A stretch of 64,000 nucleotides of DNA, taken from Pollutimonas bauzanensis_A (lineage in GTDB: Bacteria; Pseudomonadota; Gammaproteobacteria; Burkholderiales; Burkholderiaceae_B). The stretch is from positions 6,017-70,016 of the forward strand of contig NZ_JBEBUX010000004.1 in NCBI RefSeq assembly GCF_040393045.1. The letters run 5' to 3'. The translations under genes and the position numbers were made by a program. Below, one piece after another: positions 60,332-64,000 of the stretch. The notes under the pieces were generated by a model. It saw only the letters and a list, made by a program, of their open reading frames with translations, did not search any database and was not told the origin of the DNA. The number at the start of each line of letters is the position of its first letter. Position 1 is the first letter of the stretch.

Positions 60332-61930
60332 ATGCTGGCGGATATAGCGGTTATTGGCGGAGGCTCGGTAGGCGTTTCGTTTTTGGCGCAATTGGTAAGT
60401 TGCTTGCGGCAACAGGAAAGAGTCGTAGGAAAACCAATTACCGTTCTGCTGTTCGAGCCTCGCAGTCGGCCCGGAGCAGGTAACGCGTATGACGAAGATC
60501 TTCCTACAAACCTTCTGAACATACCTGTCAGGAACATGAGCGCTTACGCCGACGACAAGGCCCACTTCCAGCGATGGCTGGAGGCGCAGCCGCGGTCGGC
60601 TCGCGCTCATTTTGATGTGGGTGACTTTGACAGCAATTCTTTCCTGCCCCGTCCATTGTTCGGTCGCTACATGGAAAATGTCTATCAGGAAGCGGTTCGT
60701 GAAGGCAAGGCTAGCGGCATTGTGATCCGGCATGTCGAACAGCGCGCCATCGGCGCGGAGAAGACCGAGAACGGTGCGTGGCGAGTTCTGTGCGGCGATG
60801 GCGATTGCTACATCACAAGCCGTGTCGTATTGTGTAATGGCAATCTAGCCTCTACGACTTTCCCTGCGCTTGAAGGGCATTCGCATTACTTTAACGACCC
60901 TTATCCCGTCAGAAAGCTGGCTGAGCATATCGAACCGGACGCGACGGTTGGCATTATTGGGTCAAGCCTGAGTGCTGTGGATGCCATTGTCGCTCTTAAG
61001 GAAGCCGGCCATCGAGGCATGGTTACCTGCTTTTCCAGGAACGGGCGCCTTCCCTCGGTGCGTAGCGCGCAAAACCGCACAACCCTCAGCAGCAAACTGA
61101 CGTCGAAAGATGTTTGGAATCTGGCCGAGGCGAACGGGGGCGTACTGACCCTAGAGCACTTCTTTTCGCTGCTGGCTTCTCACGTGGAGACTCTGGGAGG
61201 ACGACTGGATATGGCCGATGTTTTAGGACCAAATTTGCCAGCGCGCGAGGCACTTGATCACGAAATCGAGGTTTCGCAAAGGCAAGAGCGTCTTTGGCAG
61301 GTAGTGTGTAGCGCCAGTAATGACGTCATCGATTTGGTATGGCAGCTTCTATCTGAAGAAGAGCGTCGAACCTATCACCAGACGTGGCGTTCGTTATGGA
61401 TGGCACGGCGCGCGACATTTCCGCTTCAGAACGCGCTCAAGCTTCAGCGCTATTTCAGACAGGGTACATTGAATGTGTCGTCCGGCTTTAATGGTTGCCG
61501 CTATGACGAGACCTCTCGGACGTTCCACATTCAGTTGAACGGACCTGCGGTTGCTCAAGCCCAACTGCCTATGCCAGATTCGCTGCAAGTCGATTACGTT
61601 GTCAACGCCACCAGCTTTTCCCTTGATCCATCAAGCACTCAAGACGATTTGGTCAGTCAACTGCTTCGATCCGGTTATGCCTCGTCTGATCCGTTTGGTG
61701 GTGTTCGCCTTGACTACGCCACTGGATGCCTGATGGACGTCAACGGCGAAGTGCAGAGCAGCATATCTCTGCTGGGTAGCCTAGCAGTCGGTACGTATTT
61801 CTGGACTCTTTCGATGGACGTCAACGCCCGCCTCGCTCATGCACAGGCGCAACGCATAGGAACTCAACTGGGCCAGAAAGCAAAGGCCTTTGGGCATATC
61901 GAAAATTTCGATATGGTTAGCTCAAAATAA
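60332..61930 (+). CDS. FAD/NAD(P)-binding protein, YdhS-like
   Basis: 532 residues from ATG 60332, with GGAGAGG seven bases ahead; an ATG at 60326 is too close to it, and the frame opens within the Bug gene. The N-terminal dinucleotide motif is ADIAVIGGGSVGVSFLAQL. FEPRSRPGAGNAY and TNLLNIPVRNMS follow, as in the YdhS/COG4529 group (FAD-NAD(P)-binding domain). A second nucleotide motif is VGIIGSSLSAVDAIVAL near 225-241. Function of the group is mostly unknown. In a thioether-acid pathway an FAD oxidoreductase performs the first C-S cleavage; this gene is a candidate for that by context only. Confidence 0.88.
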   Translation: MLADIAVIGGGSVGVSFLAQLVSCLRQQERVVGKPITVLLFEPRSRPGAGNAYDEDLPTNLLNIPVRNMSAYADDKAHFQRWLEAQPRSARAHFDVGDFDSNSFLPRPLFGRYMENVYQEAVREGKASGIVIRHVEQRAIGAEKTENGAWRVLCGDGDCYITSRVVLCNGNLASTTFPALEGHSHYFNDPYPVRKLAEHIEPDATVGIIGSSLSAVDAIVALKEAGHRGMVTCFSRNGRLPSVRSAQNRTTLSSKLTSKDVWNLAEANGGVLTLEHFFSLLASHVETLGGRLDMADVLGPNLPAREALDHEIEVSQRQERLWQVVCSASNDVIDLVWQLLSEEERRTYHQTWRSLWMARRATFPLQNALKLQRYFRQGTLNVSSGFNGCRYDETSRTFHIQLNGPAVAQAQLPMPDSLQVDYVVNATSFSLDPSSTQDDLVSQLLRSGYASSDPFGGVRLDYATGCLMDVNGEVQSSISLLGSLAVGTYFWTLSMDVNARLAHAQAQRIGTQLGQKAKAFGHIENFDMVSSK

Positions 61931-62002
61931 TTCGTTTGGTGCGGGAAGACAATAAAAAATAGACTGGGCTTACCTGATCACTCAGAATCAAAGGAGAAAG
62001 TT

Positions 62003-63016
62003 ATGCTGGTGCAAAATGGAGTTTTAGAACAAGATTCGTCCACCCCCAGGGCAGAAATACCGCAAAACCCAGTTCCTGGGCAAATCGCCTGGACAAACGC
62101 GATGTTGGATCCCAGCGATGGAATTCTGACGCTTGACGCCGAAACACTGGAAGAAATCAGGGGCCTTGTTCACGAGCTACGGGAAAACCCATTGCCGATC
62201 GAGTTTCTTGATCCGGCCATGTTTGAACTGCGACAGTGCGTAACGTTAATGGAACATTGCCGTACGATTCTAGAAGATGGCGTGGGATTTGTAATCATAG
62301 ATCGTCTGCCCATGGAAGACTATACAAGGGATGAAGCAACGAAAGTTTATTGGACGTTAATGCAGCTTTTATCGCGCCCGGTCGCCCAGAGTTGGGATGG
62401 GAAGCTCATCTACGATGTGAAGGATTCTGGCGTGAAACCCGGGAATGGGGTTAGACCCGATGTCACCAGCCTGGAGCAGAATTTCCATACCGACAACAGC
62501 TATAACGTTTGTCCGCCAGATTACGTGTCGCTTTTGTGCCTGCAAAAGGCGAAAGAAGGCGGCGTGAGCAGCATAATCAGTTTTCAAGCGGTATTCAATG
62601 AAATGCTGAAACGGCATCCGGAGCTGGTTGAGCGCCTGTTTGAACCCTATCTTTTCAATCGCCAGATGGAACATAGCCCGAAAGCACCTCAGGTTCTTAG
62701 CCACCCCCTGCTGGACATTGTCGATGGAAAACTGGTGTGCCGACTATCTTATCGGCATATCGTCAATGGATATAGCATGGCAGGCGTGGAGCTCGATGAA
62801 ATCGGTCGCGAGGCATTGGACACGTTCGAGGCGATCATGAAAGAGCCAGGCTTCTTTCGCGAGTTTTATTTCGAACCGGGGCAAATTCAAATTGTTGATA
62901 ACAAGCGGTTAGGACACCGGCGTACCGGCTTTACGGACTATCCGGAAGCGGAACGACGCAGGCACCTGGTTCGGCTGTGGCTGCGCAGCGATGGCAGGCG
63001 TTTTTACAATGGATAA
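62003..63016 (+). CDS. TauD/TfdA-like Fe(II)/2-oxoglutarate dioxygenase
   Basis: 337 residues. The iron triad is His162-x-Asp164 (NFHTDNSYN) and His305 (NKRLGHRRTGF), with arginines in RRRHLVRLWLRSDG for 2-oxoglutarate. The 15 N-terminal residues are low in homology. The fold resembles TauD/clavaminate-synthase-type enzymes, many of which hydroxylate next to a sulfonate, amine or sulfate to release it. AAGGAGAAAG precedes the ATG. Desulfonation or C-S cleavage of an imported compound is plausible in this neighbourhood. It is followed 13 bases later by a LysR gene. Confidence 0.88.
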   Translation: MLVQNGVLEQDSSTPRAEIPQNPVPGQIAWTNAMLDPSDGILTLDAETLEEIRGLVHELRENPLPIEFLDPAMFELRQCVTLMEHCRTILEDGVGFVIIDRLPMEDYTRDEATKVYWTLMQLLSRPVAQSWDGKLIYDVKDSGVKPGNGVRPDVTSLEQNFHTDNSYNVCPPDYVSLLCLQKAKEGGVSSIISFQAVFNEMLKRHPELVERLFEPYLFNRQMEHSPKAPQVLSHPLLDIVDGKLVCRLSYRHIVNGYSMAGVELDEIGREALDTFEAIMKEPGFFREFYFEPGQIQIVDNKRLGHRRTGFTDYPEAERRRHLVRLWLRSDGRRFYNG

Positions 63017-63029
63017 TGTGGCGCTCTAG

Positions 63030-63890
63030 ATGAATATCCGTCAGCTAGAGGCATTTGTCCAGATCGTCGAGAGAGGTTCGTTCGCAGCCGCTGCTGAACA
63101 GCTTCACGTTACCCAGTCCACTATTTCTGCGCGTATTAAAGAACTGGAGGACTTCTTTGGGGTGCCTCTCTTTCGTCGAAGTAAGATACAGAGGGCAGAG
63201 TTAACACCAAAGGGCCACGACCTTCTGGAAGGGGCCCGCCAACTGATTTCATTCGCCCAGTACTTGCAGCATCGGATTAGCGACAAAGAAAAACTGACAG
63301 GTTTAGTTCGGCTGGGTGTCGTGGGGCATCTGGCTGCCACGTCGATGCCGCAAGTCGTATCCAAAATCAGGACCGAATACCCGGGGATAAAGCTGGCTTT
63401 ACACGTCGATCTGACAGCGACCCTGCTTGAGCTATTGCACGCTGGAAAACTCGATGCGGCATTTGTGGCCGGCCTTCCTGCTGACCACTCCCTGATCTGT
63501 AAACCGCTCGAGAAGGATAGGTTTGTGTGGATGGCCAGCCCTACGCTTAATATCCCTAAAACCGATATTACGCCGTCCGATCTGGTGGCATGGCCAATAC
63601 TTTCTTTCAGCGATAAGTCACACCATTACCCCGTGATCAAGCAGTGGTTCGCAGAGGCAAAAACACCATTTTCAGCGACAATCGCGTCGAATAATATGGA
63701 CCTCCTGGCCAATCTCGCTATTCGCGGAGAGGGTGTCGCGCTCTTGCCTAAGTCGCGCTACGCAAAACAAATCGCTGCGGGTGAACTTGAGGTTGTTAAT
63801 ACAAAGCCCGAGTCTTCCGAGGTTGACTTCTACTTTGTTTATCCGCACGATGCTTGCGACACGGGTGTTTGGCTTTCAAGTCTTCTCTAG
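63030..63890 (+). CDS. LysR-family transcriptional regulator
   Basis: 286 residues. HTH at 1-60: MNIRQLEAFVQIVERGSFAA and LHVTQSTISARIKELEDFFG. The effector domain begins at LTGLVRLGVVGHLAATSMP. It is last in the Bug-flavoprotein-TauD transcript, so it may regulate a distant target or the partial gene downstream. The C-terminus (FVYPHDACDTGVWLSSLL) is slightly short compared with typical 300-residue members. Confidence 0.93.
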   Translation: MNIRQLEAFVQIVERGSFAAAAEQLHVTQSTISARIKELEDFFGVPLFRRSKIQRAELTPKGHDLLEGARQLISFAQYLQHRISDKEKLTGLVRLGVVGHLAATSMPQVVSKIRTEYPGIKLALHVDLTATLLELLHAGKLDAAFVAGLPADHSLICKPLEKDRFVWMASPTLNIPKTDITPSDLVAWPILSFSDKSHHYPVIKQWFAEAKTPFSATIASNNMDLLANLAIRGEGVALLPKSRYAKQIAAGELEVVNTKPESSEVDFYFVYPHDACDTGVWLSSLL

Positions 63891-63919
63891 ATGCTTGTGC
63901 TTAGCTCGGCCGTTATAAC

Positions 63920-63937
63920 AATAGCCAAACACTCAGC
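63920..63937. repeat. Second copy of the 18-base near-repeat
   Basis: AATAGCCAAACACTCAGC matches 17 of 18 bases with 30872-30889. It lies in the gap after the LysR gene, at the end of the accessory stretch. Unlike the first copy it does not form a hairpin. Confidence 0.45.
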
Positions 63938-63946
63938 CCGAACCGA

Positions 63947-64000
63947 TTACATTGCGCCGTTCTGCACGATTTCCAGGACGCCGTCGATGACGAGCTGTAC
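63947..64000 (-). CDS. C-terminal end of a gene that continues past the window
   Basis: The last 54 bases on the minus strand encode VQLVIDGVLEIVQNGAM and a TAA stop, without interruption to the window edge. This is too short to assign. It converges with the LysR gene. Confidence 0.45.
   Translation of the reverse strand, partial: VQLVIDGVLEIVQNGAM

Overview
The window reads as chromosomal DNA of a betaproteobacterium, most likely Burkholderiales/Alcaligenaceae (Bordetella, Advenella, Pusillimonas relatives). The evidence is the cytochrome oxidase block order (coxB, coxA, two tiny proteins, coxC, a DUF2909 protein, surf1, ctaA, ctaB, sco), a PhaM-type PHA regulator, a Bug-family binding protein plus the remnant of a second, and a CIRCE operator in front of rpoH. 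All family calls come from reading the translations; no database was searched.

Region 1 (1-10.1 kb) is a same-strand catabolic block. It holds the end of a membrane transporter, a gamma-glutamyltransferase-like protein with a shortened core, a heme-oxygenase-like diiron protein (HDO/TenA/CADD fold), an aldehyde dehydrogenase, a GlcG/HbpS-like protein and a ferredoxin-plus-FNR reductase. A second unit follows: ferredoxin, an unrecognised 109-aa protein, a second ferredoxin and an ornithine cyclodeaminase/mu-crystallin homologue. Both units have the same GTATAC-centred 16-mer in their leaders, so I read them as one regulon. This is the best candidate in the window for an undescribed enzyme system. 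A LIV-type binding protein faces it.

Region 2 (10.3-30.7 kb) is housekeeping: rpoH under CIRCE, a likely small RNA with an anti-Shine-Dalgarno loop, a CPA1 antiporter with a cyclic-nucleotide-binding-like tail, the aa3 oxidase and heme A assembly genes, a Nudix enzyme, phaM, glmU, an MFS exporter, a glycosyltransferase, an Lrp regulator and glmS.

Region 3 (30.9-63.9 kb) is accessory and mosaic. Module A (31.1-43.6 kb) has a peptide-type ABC transporter, an M81 MlrC-like protein, an M20 carbamoylase-like hydrolase, an MmgE/PrpD protein, a MocR regulator and an aminotransferase; ACTAGT-centred sites mark its two control regions. Module B (44.0-52.4 kb) has an old-yellow enzyme, an amidase, a PuuE-like deacetylase, an AllA-like ureidoglycolate lyase, a TRAP transporter and a LysR regulator, and looks like a ureide/amide pathway. 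Module C (52.4-63.9 kb) has a Gln-type thiol dioxygenase, an acyl-CoA ligase, a GctAB-like pair lacking the transferase glutamate, an enoyl-CoA hydratase, a CaiB transferase and an IclR regulator. Divergent from these are a Bug protein, a YdhS-like flavoprotein, a TauD-like dioxygenase and a LysR regulator; organosulfur acid catabolism is the best guess. Gene fragments (a Bug remnant and a LacI remnant) sit at the joints between modules, and an 18-base near-repeat lies at both ends of the accessory stretch.

I saw no rRNA, tRNA, CRISPR array or intact insertion sequence. Short structured RNAs could be missed by eye.
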